Assembly (NCBI GenBank): GCA_914767885.1
Contig: CAJZBQ010000013.1
Location: 248,001 to 312,000, forward strand
DNA length: 64,000 nt
Direction of reading: 5' to 3'
From: Blepharisma stoltei
Lineage: Eukaryota; Ciliophora; Heterotrichea; Heterotrichida; Blepharismidae
The notes under the pieces were generated by a model, which did not search any database, had not been told where the DNA came from, and saw nothing but the letters and a program-made list of their open reading frames with translations. Below are positions 53,945 to 64,000 of the stretch, one piece after another (the stretch's first letter is position 1; each line of letters opens with the position of its first letter). The translations under genes and the position numbers were made by a program.

Positions 53945-54643
53945 TTAAATTTTATTTAAAAGGTTTTCGCAAGAAAGATGACATATTTCGATAGTTTTAC
54001 TCAATAAATCGATTTTAGTATCCATTCATTCGTAGCTTCCAACAGGCTTTTCTAAAAATTCTTTATTATCTTCATCTCCCTCTGGCAAACTTGTTTGCGC
54101 CTCTTCAATCTCAATTTTTTTTATGATATCCCTATACGAATTTTGTTTTTCAATTATATCCTCTTCATTTGGAGGATTAGCAATAAACGATAGATCAATA
54201 ACTCTCAATGTATAACTCTCCATAATTACCCTGTACTGATTTTCTAGCTGCTTATAGATTTCAATTTCACTTCTTCTTTCGAACTGAACAGGCTTTTTTT
54301 CCTTCGGATTTTCTACCATGACTCTGTCATCTGGCTTGATAAAAGTTTTAAAAGCTTTTGACCGAAAAACTTCTGGGATTTTTGTTATTTCAGTGAAATA
54401 AGTTTGTAAAGCCTTTTGCCTTGTTTCTATAAAAGATAAAGAAAGTCTGCAGAAGAACTTTTTTTGAGGAAAAATTGGTAGTGGAGATTTTATCACTTGA
54501 GATAAAGCTTCGTGGAATGAAAATAAATTTGAGTAACGCCTTCGGAAATGCCAAATACCTTCATCATGATGGCTAAAAACTAAAAAGGTATATTCTGTGT
54601 GATCTGAGACATCAAATTTCGTTATCTTTATAGTATGAGACAT
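53945..54643 (-). CDS. PX-domain protein (sorting-nexin-like)
   Basis: 232 aa. PX fold at residues 1-100: HTEYTFLVFSHHDEGIWHFRRRYSNLFSFHEAL, then LPIFPQKKFF and RQKALQTYFTEI, the phosphoinositide pocket of PX domains (RRYS/FxxRLxxL-type). The C-terminus is helical. Reading UGA as Trp extends the protein past GSYE to a TAA at 53945. PX binds PI3P on endosomes. Confidence 0.88.
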
Positions 54644-54857
54644 TTGCGACCAATTTTATTATATTTTAATCTGTATGGACATTTTAATTCCTTTTTATAT
54701 TAGAAATATGATCAGCAATGAAATATAATCATATCTTTATAATAATTTCTGAGTTTTAATGAAAATAGATCTTAATTCGCTATTTTATTGCTTAAAATTT
54801 ATATAATTTACGCATAAAATAAAAATAATTATAATTGATGATTTTGTTGCTTATTAT

Positions 54858-56247
54858 TTAGTCATCTTTTATAACCTTTTCGAAGAAATAAGCTTGGATT
54901 TCATCTGGTCCAAGATGATGCATTGCAACTTGATAGAGGCAATACTTTAAATATTCTTCATAGCTGCCAAATTTATTTGAATTTTTCCTCACTTCTTGCG
55001 CAATAAAGTGGGCAAAAAATTGATTAACTTGAATAGAAAGTGGGCTGTTATTTACATCTGCAAATGCCCAGCGGCTGATTATTAATTACTACTAGCTTTC
55101 TTCTTTAATTATTGTTTATTCAAATAATTATTTGATGATTATATAATAGCGAGATCTCCTTGATAATTATATAAATTTTACAGCTTGCATCCTTAAGCTT
55201 TATTTATAAACGAAATTAGATTATTCTTTCAAATATTTACAAATCTGGATTTTTAAAATCAGAAAACTTTTTTGTTTTGTATTGAATTTCAAAATAAATT
55301 TTTAAACTAAAAACTTCTTAATTTAACCAGTTTTTGTTCGCTAACTACGGGGAGTAAGGTGGCTTTTCAGGGTGAAACATAGTTGAGAAGATAGGATACT
55401 TTTTTGATTCAGCAAGGCTTATATAATATTCGCCTTCTAAGTTCTTACACCTTTTTAATATAAATATTGAATTTTGACTATATTCATATATGGCATTATT
55501 AAAATATTTAATCTTTGAGGGTATAGAAAGCCCCAAAACATTGAAAAACTTCTTAAGAATAGGTTCAGCTGCATATAAATTACATTCAAAATAGCGAGGC
55601 AAAATAGCCCACTGATGATTTTGTGCAGTCATGTTCATAGCTGACATGTAGTATAATATTCTTGGATCTACATCTTTGAACCACTTTGACTTAGCCACTT
55701 TATCAGTAAAAATGATATTAGTTGTATAATTCATGCCTTTTGATGTTTCTAGTGTGCATTTATTAGTCAAAACAATTGTGAGGACCTCCCATCCCAAGCA
55801 GGTTGTGAATAAAGGAAAATACTCTCCATTATCGTTTTTCTCGATGATTCTCTTGACTATAAAATCAGCCATTTTCATAAATTGCGTGAATCGCGGTTCC
55901 TTATTTTCTTCCCTAATAAACAATTTCGCAGATCCACCTGTAAAAAATACTCCTATATAATTTTTACCATTGACTCTCGCCAATAAGTAGTCAATTTCTT
56001 CAAAAGTTGAGTTATATTGCAAAGGAATTACCCTCATAGCTCCGCTTTCTATATGTTTCACATAAGTAGCTCTAAGATGGGATTCCGCATAATCTGCATA
56101 AGCATATTCAATGTCATTGGGGATAGTGAGAACTCCAATCGTAGGCTTAATATCTTTGAAGTAAAGTGGGTCTGTATACGAATTTAAATAAAGACAACTG
56201 ACCAAAGGCGCCAATAATACTCCAAGCCAAACCATTTTGAATTCCAC
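54858..56247 (-). CDS. Gamma-glutamyl hydrolase-like class-I GATase
   Basis: Signal peptide (MVWLGVLLAPLVSC). PTIGVLTIP start of the fold, GVFFTGGSA, nucleophile Cys in FTTCLGWEVL, and the catalytic His in STMFHPEK. After the insertion the C-terminal helices (AFADVNNSPLSIQVNQFFAHFIAQEVRKN) follow. IES 55090-55354 and the directly adjacent 15-nt intron GTAATTAATAATCAG (55075-55089) are removed to give 370 codons (PEKPPYRWAFAD). Likely a lysosomal/secreted folate-polyglutamate hydrolase. Stop is TAA. Confidence 0.88.
55090..55354. mobile_element. IES abutting a 15-nt intron
   Basis: 265 bp between TA 55090 and TA 55355. The right end inverted begins TACTCCCCGTAGTTAGCG. The left end TACTAGCTTTC is poorly conserved, and three TAs lie within 7 bp, so the exact boundary rests on the reading frame. 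Confidence 0.75.
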
Positions 56248-56355
56248 TACTTTTTATAATAGTAAAATTTTATCCAAATTTATTATTATAGTTTAAAAAT
56301 AAAGTAACCACCTTTATTTAGCTAAAGTTTTAGTGAAAAATGTCTGGCTATAATA

Positions 56356-57283
56356 ATGCAACAACCTATTTTTGCCTATTGGTCAATTAGAGGCTTAGCT
56401 GAGCCTATTCGCATGCTTCTAGTTCACCTTGGAGTCGCTTTTGAGGATAAACATTATACCGCAGGAGACGCTCCAGATTATGACAAGAGTGGTTGGCTTG
56501 CTGACAAAGAGAATCTTGGTCTTGATTTCCCGAATCTTCCATACTTTATTGATGAGAACGTCAAAATCACTGAAAGTTATGCTATCATCACTTATATAGC
56601 TGCAAAGTATAACCCAGATTTTCTTGGTAGGACAGCTCAAGAGCGAGTATATGTCAATATGTGTGCTGGGGTACTTAAAGATGTAAACCATGCTGTTTCG
56701 ATGGCATGCTATGCTCCTGACGCAACTACAAGAATTCCGATAGCGCTTGATGGCAATAAGGCTAACTTAGGAAGAATCGCAAACTATCTTCAAGGAAAAA
56801 GATTCTTTATGGGAGATCAGCCTACATGGGTTGATTTCTGCGCATATGAACTATTTGATAGAATTGAAGCATTTGATCCAGAATTCTTAACTCCCGTCCT
56901 TTAAACTGAGCAAAAAATAATACTTTCTTATATAAAAATTCAAAAATCTTGTTGAATTTATAAATTAAGTTTTGGTGGGAGATGTCTTAAATTAAATAGA
57001 GCAGTTAGAGAACTGCTATAATAGTTATTAATTATATTTTTAATTACTTTGTATAGCAGATTTTTATTCTCGCTCTTAAAGAAGATTAATTTTTACCAAA
57101 AATTGGCATTTTTCAATAATTTTACTCGTTCTTATAAAGGCGAGGAGACTAAGAGGCATTTCTCCTATCTTCGAAACTTATAAAGGCCATGTTAGAGGTT
57201 TAGCACACATAGAAGAATTTGTGTCAAGACCAAGATTGGCATTTAACAATAAGATGGCAGGATGGGGAAATAGCCCACTTTAA
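56356..57283 (+). CDS. Glutathione S-transferase, mu-type (GST1)
   Basis: 222 codons after removing an IES. N-terminal thioredoxin-like domain: YWSIRGLAEPIRMLLVHLGV (catalytic Tyr), then DYDKSGWLADKENLGLDFPNLPYFID with the NLPY motif and the E-S pair ITESYAI that binds GSH. The helical C-domain ends MAGWGNSPL. This is the mu-class arrangement. Conjugates electrophiles to glutathione. First member of the tandem array. Confidence 0.93.
56888..57149. mobile_element. TA-bounded IES in GST1
   Basis: 262 bp. Left TAACTCCCGTCCTTTAAACTG; right inverted TAGTCTCCTCGCCTTTATAAG. Joining restores EFLRGISPIFE, identical in frame to GST2, which lacks the element. Confidence 0.93.
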
Positions 57284-57881
57284 ATAAAGATTTCTTCGTC
57301 CTTAATTTGTAGTATGAGCATCATTTTCTTCTTTTAATTTGCAATTTATTCTTATTTGTATTAAACTTTGAAAGACAATTATTAGGAAGTAATATGGGAA
57401 TTATTTTAATATATATACAGATGATAGAGACTATAAAAAACAATTTTTGACTGCTGTGCTATATGCATGATTTTATGAGTTGTATTTATAATCAGCATTA
57501 ACTTAATGCTAATATTTTTAGAAGCCATAGTCATATGGAATCAATGCATGTTTATAAAATTGAAATTTACTCCAATAAGGCATATAAAATAAATGGTAAG
57601 TCCAAAAAGCTCAGGCTTAGACTTAAATTATACCAAATGATAAATTTAAGCAGTTTACAGCATTTCATATAAAATCAACTTTTATTGATGATTTATCATA
57701 CTTAGGATTTTAACAATGCTCTGTTTTGCCAATTTAATAATATAATTTTTCGATAAATATGAGGTTCAACTTTAGAATTATCACACAAATTTATATGAGT
57801 TGTTTTTGATTCTAATTTAATTTACCTAACAAATTATCATTTGTTGATTTTATTCATCTTAGCAATGTCAGCTATAATAAA
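57284..57881. other. Intergenic spacer in GST array
   Basis: AT-rich; upstream signals of GST2 resemble those of GST1 (TGTCRGCTATAATAA just before the ATG). Confidence 0.5.
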
Positions 57882-58538
57882 ATGCAACAACCAATTCTTG
57901 CATATTGGTCAATCAGAGGTCTAGTTGAGCATATTCGCATGTTTCTAACTCACCTTGGAGTAGCTTTTGAGGATAAGCATTATCCCACTGGCGACGCTCC
58001 AGATTATGACAAGAGTGTCTGGCTTGCTGATAAAGAAAGCCTTGGTCTTGATTTCCCAAACCTTCCTTATTTCATTGATGACCAAGTCAAACTCACTGAA
58101 AGTGTTGCAATTGTTACTTATATTGCAGGAAAATACAACCCTGCTTATAACGGGAGAACAATTACAGAGCAAGCCAGTGTAAACATGTGTGCCGGAGTTC
58201 TTCGAGATGTCTGGAATGCCATTATCAATGCAAGCTATTCTCCTGATGCAACTACAAGAATTCCAATAGCGCTTGATAGCCATAGGGTTAATTTAGGAAG
58301 AATCGCAAACTATCTTCAAGGAAAAAGATTCCTTATAGGAGATCAGCCAACATGGGTTGACTTTTTCGCATATGAACTATTTGATAGAATTGATGTATTT
58401 AATCCTGAGTTCTTAAGAGGCATATCTCCTAACTTTGAAGCTCATAAAGGCCATGTTAGAGGTTTAGCGCACGTAGAAGAGTTTGTGTCAAGACCAAGAC
58501 TAGCATTAAACAACAAGATGGCAGGATGGGGGAACTAA
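57882..58538 (+). CDS. Glutathione S-transferase, mu-type (GST2)
   Basis: 218 aa, intact, without IES or intron. Closest to GST1 (DYDKSVWLADKESLGLDFPNLPYFID, VEEFVSRPRLALNNKMAGWGN). SNAIL-type Glu-Ser (TESVAIV) present. The first helix reads GLVEHIRMFLTH instead of GLAEPIRMLL, so the substrate site may differ. Stop is TAA. Confidence 0.95.
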   Translation: MQQPILAYWSIRGLVEHIRMFLTHLGVAFEDKHYPTGDAPDYDKSVWLADKESLGLDFPNLPYFIDDQVKLTESVAIVTYIAGKYNPAYNGRTITEQASVNMCAGVLRDVWNAIINASYSPDATTRIPIALDSHRVNLGRIANYLQGKRFLIGDQPTWVDFFAYELFDRIDVFNPEFLRGISPNFEAHKGHVRGLAHVEEFVSRPRLALNNKMAGWGN

Positions 58539-58639
58539 ATTCTTTAAATAAGCAGGCATTTTAAGATTTATAAGTATTTAGAGGACTATTATTAAGTATT
58601 TTATTATTTAAAAGAAGAAACTTTGGAATAGCTCAAAAC

Positions 58640-58807
58640 GTTAGTAAATTTTGTTTTACAGAAAATTCCTCGAAAAGAAGGCTTTATTCATGTATGGAAC
58701 TATTTTGCAAAAATTTATGGTGAAATGTCATATTCATTTTAATAATAAAATTTTCTCATTTATAGAACCAACCATAATTATTACGTCTCTAATAATTTAT
58801 ATCAAAA
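58640..58807 (+). repeat. duplicated 5' region of GST3 (also before GST5 and GST7)
   Basis: The block containing TTTTGTTTTACAGAA, AAGAAGGCTTTATTCATGTA, TGAAATGYCATATTCATTTT and ending TATATCAAAAATG is repeated at 60462-60624 and 61844-61994. It marks the start of each tandem two-gene unit and probably holds the promoter. Confidence 0.85.
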
Positions 58808-59862
58808 ATGCAACAACCAATTCTTGGATACTATGAAATCCGCAGCTTCGCGGAGCCTCTTAGAATGCTTCTTACTCACTTTGGAGTTGCTTTTGAAGAT
58901 AAGCAGTACACCTTTGGTCCTGCTCCAGACTTCGATTTATCAAGTTGGCTTAATGCTAAAGAAACTTTAGGATTTGATTTTCCTAATTTGCCTCATTTTA
59001 TTGATGAAAACATCAAGCTAACTGAGACTTTAGCAATTTACGAGTATATCTGTGCCAAATATAATCCTTCTTATCTTGGCAATACCATTGTGGAAAAAGC
59101 TTATGTGGCAATGCTCACTGGAGTTCTAAATTGCCCAACTTTTAAATTGGAACAAAATATAGGTAAAAGTTCCATTGTTTTGGATATTAACCCCTTTTAA
59201 ATTGGAACAAAATTCAATTTTAAAATAAAAGTTTTATAGCGAAAACCATAATTTATACGTAAATACTTTAATATCCAATTTAATATGCAGAATCAAAAAT
59301 TAAACACTATTTTGTTATTTTAAAGGGGGAGAGTTAGAAGAATACCATTTCGGCAAGCTTTGAGAATAAATTAATTTTCCAGTAAATTAAAAGTTAAAAT
59401 CCAAACACAAAATATATAATTTTTTCTATATAAATTTTATATTGATTTTTTTTTATAAAAAATTTTCTTAACCTCCCTTTAAATTGGAACAAAATTTTTT
59501 GTTCCAATTTAAAAGGGGGAGTAAGAGATTTCAATAGTCCTATTGGAGCAGCTTCCTATAGCCCAGATGCAGCGACACTTTTACCTCAAGTTTTAGAAAG
59601 TCAAAAAACAATGCTAGGAAGATTTGTCAAATATCTTGAAGGAAAAACATTTTTAGTTGGAGATCATCCTACCTATGTCGACTTTTATTTTTATGAGTCA
59701 CTTGATAGGCTTGATGCTATTGATCCAAGCTATTTAGCTGGAATTTCACCACTATTTGAAGCTTATAAAGGTCATGTAAGAAGTTTGACTCATGTCGAAG
59801 AATTTGTTACAAGACCTAATAGACCACATTTTCATGGCCCTGTAGCTGGTTGGAGAGGATAA
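58808..59862 (+). CDS. Glutathione S-transferase, mu-type (GST3), IES-interrupted
   Basis: 220 codons after removing the 395-bp IES. Near-identical to GST5 and GST7 (EPLRMLLTHFGVAFEDKQYTFG, NLPHFIDENIKLTETLAIYEYICAKYNPSYLG). Without excision it would stop 14 codons into the element. First gene of unit 1. Confidence 0.93.
59127..59521. mobile_element. TA-bounded IES, TTTAAATTGGAACAAAA family
   Basis: 395 bp. Left TAAATTGCCCAACTTTTAAATT; right inverted TACTCCCCCTTTTAAATTGG. Internal duplicated ends near 59190 and 59330, hairpin at the right end. The uninterrupted paralogues GST5 and GST7 prove the exact boundaries (VLRDFNS). Confidence 0.96.
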
Positions 59863-60023
59863 TAAGCTAATTATATTCCTTTATGGTTAATAAAATACAC
59901 ACTAGCACTAATTTTAGAATAACTGCCTCAGTTTTTCTATATTTGAGGATAAATATAATTTAGTCAACCATTTTAATACTAAAATATCTTTTATTTCAAG
60001 CCAATTAATAATTAATATCTAAA

Positions 60024-60447
60024 ATGCAATAGCCAATATTTGGATACTGGAAAGCTTGCGATTTGGCAGAGCCTCTCAAAATTCTTCTTACACATCTAGG
60101 GGTTGCATTTAAAGTTAGACTTTATCACTTTTGTCCTGTTCCTGATTTCAATACATTGGAATGGATTAACGCCAAAGAAACATTATTAAGCTAAGTAAAA
60201 CTTTGCCAAGTATAAACCATCTTATCTTGGGAATACCATAGCTGAAAAAGCTTATGCTTCTATGATAACTAGTTTTTTAGAGATTTAAATAGTCAAGTCA
60301 GCAATGCCTGCTATCCCAAAGAAGCAGCAACCCTTATACTTCGAGCTCTTGAAAGTCAAAGACAGTGATTGCAAGATTGTTAAATATCTTGAAGAGGAGA
60401 CATTTTTAGTTTGAGACCACCCAACATATATTGATTATTATTATTAG
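60024..60447 (+). pseudogene. GST4 pseudogene
   Basis: ATG is followed at codon 3 by TAG. Later there are frameshifts, a deletion around the NLPYFID region, and a truncated 3' end that runs into the repeated 5' block of the next unit. Best match is GST8 (second gene of unit 3). Clearly non-functional. Confidence 0.88.
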
Positions 60448-60624
60448 CTCAAATCCTTATAAAATTTTGTTTTACAGAATATTCCTCAAAAAGAAGGCTT
60501 TATTCATGTATGGAACTATTTTTGGAAAAATTTAAAGTGAAATGCCATATTCATTTTAATAATAAAATTTTCTAATTTCTAGAACCAACAATAACTATTA
60601 TGTTTCTAATAATTTATATCAAAA

Positions 60625-61284
60625 ATGCAACAACCAATTCTTGGATACTGGGAAATCCGTGGCTACGCGGAGCCTCTTAGAATGCTTCTTGCTCACTTTG
60701 GAGTTGCTTTTGAAGATAAACAATACATCTTAGGTCCTGCTCCAGATTTCGATAGATCAGATTGGCTCAATGTTAAAGAAACTTTAGGATTTGATTTTCC
60801 TAATTTGCCTTATTTTATTGACGAAAACATCAAGCTAACTGAAACATTAGCAATATACGAGTACATCTGTGCTAAATATAATCCTTCTTATCTTGGCAAT
60901 ACCATTGTGGAAAAAGCTTACGTAGCGATGATCACAGGGGTTCTAAGAGATTTCAATAGTGCTATTGGAAGAGCCTGCTATAGTCAAGATGCAGCGACCC
61001 TTATACCTCTAGCTCTAGAAAGTCAAAAGCCAGTGTTAGCAAGATTTGTGAAATATATTGAAGGAAAAACATTTTTAGTTGGAGATCATCCTACCTATGT
61101 CGACTTTTATTTTTATGAGTCACTTGATAGACTTGATGCTATTGATCCAAGCTATCTAGCTGGAATTTCACCATTATTTGAAGCTTATAAAAGCCATATA
61201 AGAAGCTTGACTCATGTCGAAGAATTTGTTTCAAGACCTAATAGACTACATTTCCAAGGCCCTGCAGCTGGTTGGAGAGGATAA
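60625..61284 (+). CDS. Glutathione S-transferase, mu-type (GST5)
   Basis: 219 aa, intact. YWEIRGYAEPLRMLLAHFGV, NLPYFIDENIKLTETLAIYEY, VGDHPTYVDFYFYESLDRLDAI, ending GPAAGWRG. First gene of unit 2; has no IES at the site where GST3 carries one. Confidence 0.96.
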   Translation: MQQPILGYWEIRGYAEPLRMLLAHFGVAFEDKQYILGPAPDFDRSDWLNVKETLGFDFPNLPYFIDENIKLTETLAIYEYICAKYNPSYLGNTIVEKAYVAMITGVLRDFNSAIGRACYSQDAATLIPLALESQKPVLARFVKYIEGKTFLVGDHPTYVDFYFYESLDRLDAIDPSYLAGISPLFEAYKSHIRSLTHVEEFVSRPNRLHFQGPAAGWRG

Positions 61285-61362
61285 TAAGCTAATTTTATTC
61301 CTTTATGATTAGTAAAATACATTACTAGCATTAATTTTAGTTTTTAATAATTAATATCTAAA

Positions 61363-61836
61363 ATGCAACAGCCAATATTGGAATACTGTGAAGCTCGCCG
61401 CTTGGCAGAGCCTCTCAGAATGCTTCTTACACATCTTAGAGTTGCATTTGAAGATAGACTTTATCACTTTGGTTCTGCTCCTGAATTCAATAGATTGGAA
61501 TAGATTAACGCCAAAGAAACATTAGGTATGAAAGTCCTAAATTTGTCTTATTTTATTGATGAAAATATCAAGCTAAGTAAAACTTCGCTATATATAACTC
61601 ATCTTATCTTGGGAATACCATAGTTGAAAAAGCTTATGTTTCTATCATAATTGGTGTCCTTAGAGATTTAAATAGTCAAATCAGCAATACCTGCTATCCT
61701 AAAGAAAAAGCAACCCTTATACCGAACTCTTGAAAGTCAAAGACCAGTGATTGCAAGACTTGTTAAATATCTTGAAGGAAAGACATTTTTAGTTGGAGAC
61801 CGCTCAACATATGTTGACTTTTTATTATCTCAAAGC
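61363..61836 (+). pseudogene. GST6 pseudogene
   Basis: Starts MQQPILEYCEARRLAEPLRM, then in-frame TAGs (for instance in the ATAGATT block near 61500), small deletions and a lost C-terminal third. Decay is similar to but independent in detail from GST4. Confidence 0.9.
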
Positions 61837-61994
61837 CTTACTAAAATTTTGTTTTACTTAATAATCCTTAAAAAGAAGGATTTACTCATGTATGGAAAAA
61901 TTTAGAGTGAAATGCCTTATTTTTTTAATATAAAAATTTTCTAATTTCTAAAACTAACCATAACTATTATTTCTCCAATATAGTTATATCAAAA

Positions 61995-62654
61995 ATGCAA
62001 CAACCAATTCTTGGATACTGGGAAATCCGTGGCATCGCGGAGCCTCTTAGAATGCTTCTTGCTCACTTTGGAGTTGCTTTTGAAGATAAACAATACACCT
62101 TTGGCCCTGCTCCAGGTTTCGATAAATCAAATTGGCTCAATGTTAAAGAAACTTTAGGATTTGATTTTCCTAATTTGCCTCATTTTATTGATGAAAACAT
62201 CAAGCTAACTGAGAGTTTAGCAATATACGAGTACATCTGTGCCAAATATAATCCATCTTATCTTGGCAATACCATTGCGGAAAAAGCTTATGCGGCTATG
62301 ATCACTGGAGTTCTAAAAGATTTCAATAGCCCTATTGGAATGGCTACCTATAGCCAAGATGCAGCAACACTTTTACCCCAAGCTTTAGAAAGTCAAAAAC
62401 CAGTGTTAGCAAGATTTGTCAAATATCTTGAAGGAAAAACATTTTTAGTTGGAGATCATCCTACCTATGTCGATTTTTATTTTTATGAGTCACTTGATAG
62501 GCTTGATGCTATTGATCCAAGCTATCTAGCTGGAATTTCACCAATATTTGCAGCTTATAAAAGCCATATAAGAAGTTTGGCTCATGTCGAAGAATTTGTT
62601 ACGAGACCTAATAGACCACATTTCCAAGGCCCTGCATTTGGTTGGAGAGGATAA
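61995..62654 (+). CDS. Glutathione S-transferase, mu-type (GST7)
   Basis: 219 aa, intact. Sequence differs from GST5 by scattered substitutions (EIRGIAEPL, APGFDKSNW, HFIDENIKLTESLAI). First gene of unit 3. The catalytic Tyr and SNAIL-type motif are kept. Confidence 0.96.
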   Translation: MQQPILGYWEIRGIAEPLRMLLAHFGVAFEDKQYTFGPAPGFDKSNWLNVKETLGFDFPNLPHFIDENIKLTESLAIYEYICAKYNPSYLGNTIAEKAYAAMITGVLKDFNSPIGMATYSQDAATLLPQALESQKPVLARFVKYLEGKTFLVGDHPTYVDFYFYESLDRLDAIDPSYLAGISPIFAAYKSHIRSLAHVEEFVTRPNRPHFQGPAFGWRG

Positions 62655-62826
62655 TAAGCTAATTATATTCCTTTATGATAATAAAATACATTACTATCAC
62701 TAATTTTAGCATTACTAACTCAATTTTTATATATCCACAGTAAATATAATTTGGTCAAATCATTTTAATACTAAAATATCTTCCATTTCAAGCCAATACT
62801 TTAATTTTTAATAATTAATATCTAAA

Positions 62827-63489
62827 ATGCAACAGCCAATATTGGGATACTGGGAAGCTCGCGGCTATGCAGAGCCTCTCAGAATGCTTCTTACACATCT
62901 AGGGGTTGCGTTTGAAGATAGACTTTATCACTTTGGTCCTGCTCCTGATTTCAACAGATTGGAATGGATTAACGTTAAAGAAACTTTAGGTATGGAATTC
63001 CCAAATTTGCCTTATTTTATTGATGAAAACATCAAGCTAAGCGAAACTTTGGCTATATATGAATACATCTGTGCCAAATATAACCCATCTTATCTTGGGA
63101 ATACCATAGTTGAAAAAGCTTATGTCTCTATGATAACTGGTGTCCTTAGAGATTTAAATAGTCAAGTCAGCAATGCCTGCTATCCCAAAGAAGCAGCAGC
63201 CCTTATTCCTCGAGCTCTTGAAAGTCAAAGGCCAGTGATTGCAAGACTTGTTAAATATCTTGAAGGGAAGACATTTTTAGTTGGAGACCACCCAACATAT
63301 GTTGACTTTTTATTATATGAAATCCTTGACAAGCTTGATGCTATTGATGCAAGCTACTTAGCTGGGATTTCACCATGATTTGTAGCTTATAAGAGGCATA
63401 TAAGAAGCTTAGCACATGTGGAAGAATTCATTTCAAGGCCTAGTAAATCGCATTTGTTCCATGGTCCTATGGCTGGATGGAGCGGATAA
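62827..63489 (+). CDS. Glutathione S-transferase, mu-type (GST8)
   Basis: Second gene of unit 3 and the only intact one of its subfamily. YWEARGYAEPLRMLLTHLGV, LSETLAIYEYICAKY. A UGA Trp occurs at ISPWFVAYKRHIR, where the paralogues have Leu or Ile, so a standard-code reading would truncate it at 183 aa. Ends GPMAGWSG TAA. 220 aa. Confidence 0.93.
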
Positions 63490-63735
63490 TTAATTTCAGG
63501 TTATAATCTAATTATTAACGATTTTAAAAAAAAATATTTATGGAAATCTAAGAATTATTAATATTTAAGTTTACCAAATTTTACTATATTTTTAAGCCAC
63601 CAAATATAGTTAAATATTTAAAATTTTTATCTATGATATTTCAAAACCCTTATTTACATTTCTTCTCTGATTTCAATATTTTGCAATATTTTCGTTTCAT
63701 TAAAATAGATATGAAGCTGAGTAATATTGATATAA

Positions 63736-64000
63736 ATGAAATCAGGTTTCAACCTTTTCAGCTTAACCCTAAAAGGCTGGCTCATATTTAGTGGAAGTTT
63801 TATAGCTTTAGGCGGGCTTGGATTTTACTTTTTTAAGGGACCCAGAGCAAGAACCTTGATTCTTGAAGTTCTACCTGAGGAAACACTTATTGACCTCCTT
63901 CATCTCATAAGAAAACAATACTCGAAATACTATAAAAAGAACCAGCTTCATGGCAGAAAGCAGCGAAGAAGGCTTCCTAGAGGCTCTGATGAATATTTCA
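63736..64000 (+). CDS. One-TM protein, 5' part (cut by window end)
   Basis: 88 codons are visible. A hydrophobic helix near the start (LIFSGSFIALGGLGFYFF) is followed by a basic/helical region (ETLIDLLHLIRKQYSKYYKKN). The rest lies outside the window. The start resembles peroxisomal or mitochondrial membrane-anchored proteins, but no family is recognised. Confidence 0.65.
   Translation, partial: MKSGFNLFSLTLKGWLIFSGSFIALGGLGFYFFKGPRARTLILEVLPEETLIDLLHLIRKQYSKYYKKNQLHGRKQRRRLPRGSDEYF

Noticed and set aside
1..64000. Stentor or Condylostoma as source
   Set aside because: Stentor uses the standard code, whereas UGA is clearly Trp here; in Condylostoma all three stop codons are also sense, whereas TAA and TAG act as consistent stops here.
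1..64000. CRISPR arrays or bacterial operons
   Set aside because: No regularly spaced repeats; spliceosomal mini-introns and histones show a eukaryotic nuclear genome.

Overview
The window looks like germline (micronuclear) DNA of a heterotrich ciliate close to Blepharisma. Three things point there. UGA is read as tryptophan inside almost every conserved protein, while TAA and TAG are the only stops. Introns are tiny: about a dozen can be placed, nearly all exactly 15 nt (GT...AG). Many genes are broken by AT-rich, mostly TA-bounded segments with terminal inverted repeats (IESs). Removing those segments and the mini-introns restores the reading frame, and every interrupted gene whose junctions I resolved comes out as a multiple of three.

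Layout. 0-10 kb: a cut-off gene start, a GTSF1-type CHHC zinc-finger protein, a DDX6/Dhh1 helicase, a NEDD1 homologue, a divergent histone H3/H4 pair, and an F-BAR plus TBC (Rab-GAP) protein. 10-25 kb: an aldo/keto reductase, a CK1-type kinase, a UBA-tailed coiled-coil protein, an AT-rich gene-poor stretch (15.5-17.6 kb), a two-repeat Myb factor, a MORN protein, a CPAP/SAS-4-type centriole protein, and a long coiled-coil protein. 25-40 kb: a four-module DOMON/b561/b5/reductase flavocytochrome with four germline insertions, a large multi-TM PAS protein with at least five insertions, a WD-like protein and a single-pass surface protein. 40-56 kb: a polo kinase, small N-myristoylation-type proteins, an N5-glutamine methyltransferase, a seven-TM receptor fused to a PIP kinase, an arrestin-fold protein directly downstream, a tetraspan protein, a PX protein and a gamma-glutamyl hydrolase. 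56-63.5 kb: a tandem array of eight mu-type glutathione S-transferase loci, two of them decayed. The right edge cuts a one-TM protein.

Two kinds of germline insertion coexist. The first is MITE-like IESs of about 50-400 bp with TA (once TGA) junctions and several inverted-repeat families. The second is GC-rich, non-coding, SINE-like elements of about 400-630 bp flanked by 10-16 bp target-site duplications, six of them inside conserved coding sequence. There are also near-perfect palindromes. One carries tRNA T-arm-like sequence, and one sits in a coding exon with a 9-bp duplication. Functional themes are centrosome/cilium (NEDD1, CPAP, PLK, MORN), membrane signalling (receptor-PIP kinase, arrestin, PX, TBC) and redox/detoxification (GST array, flavocytochrome, aldo/keto reductase).
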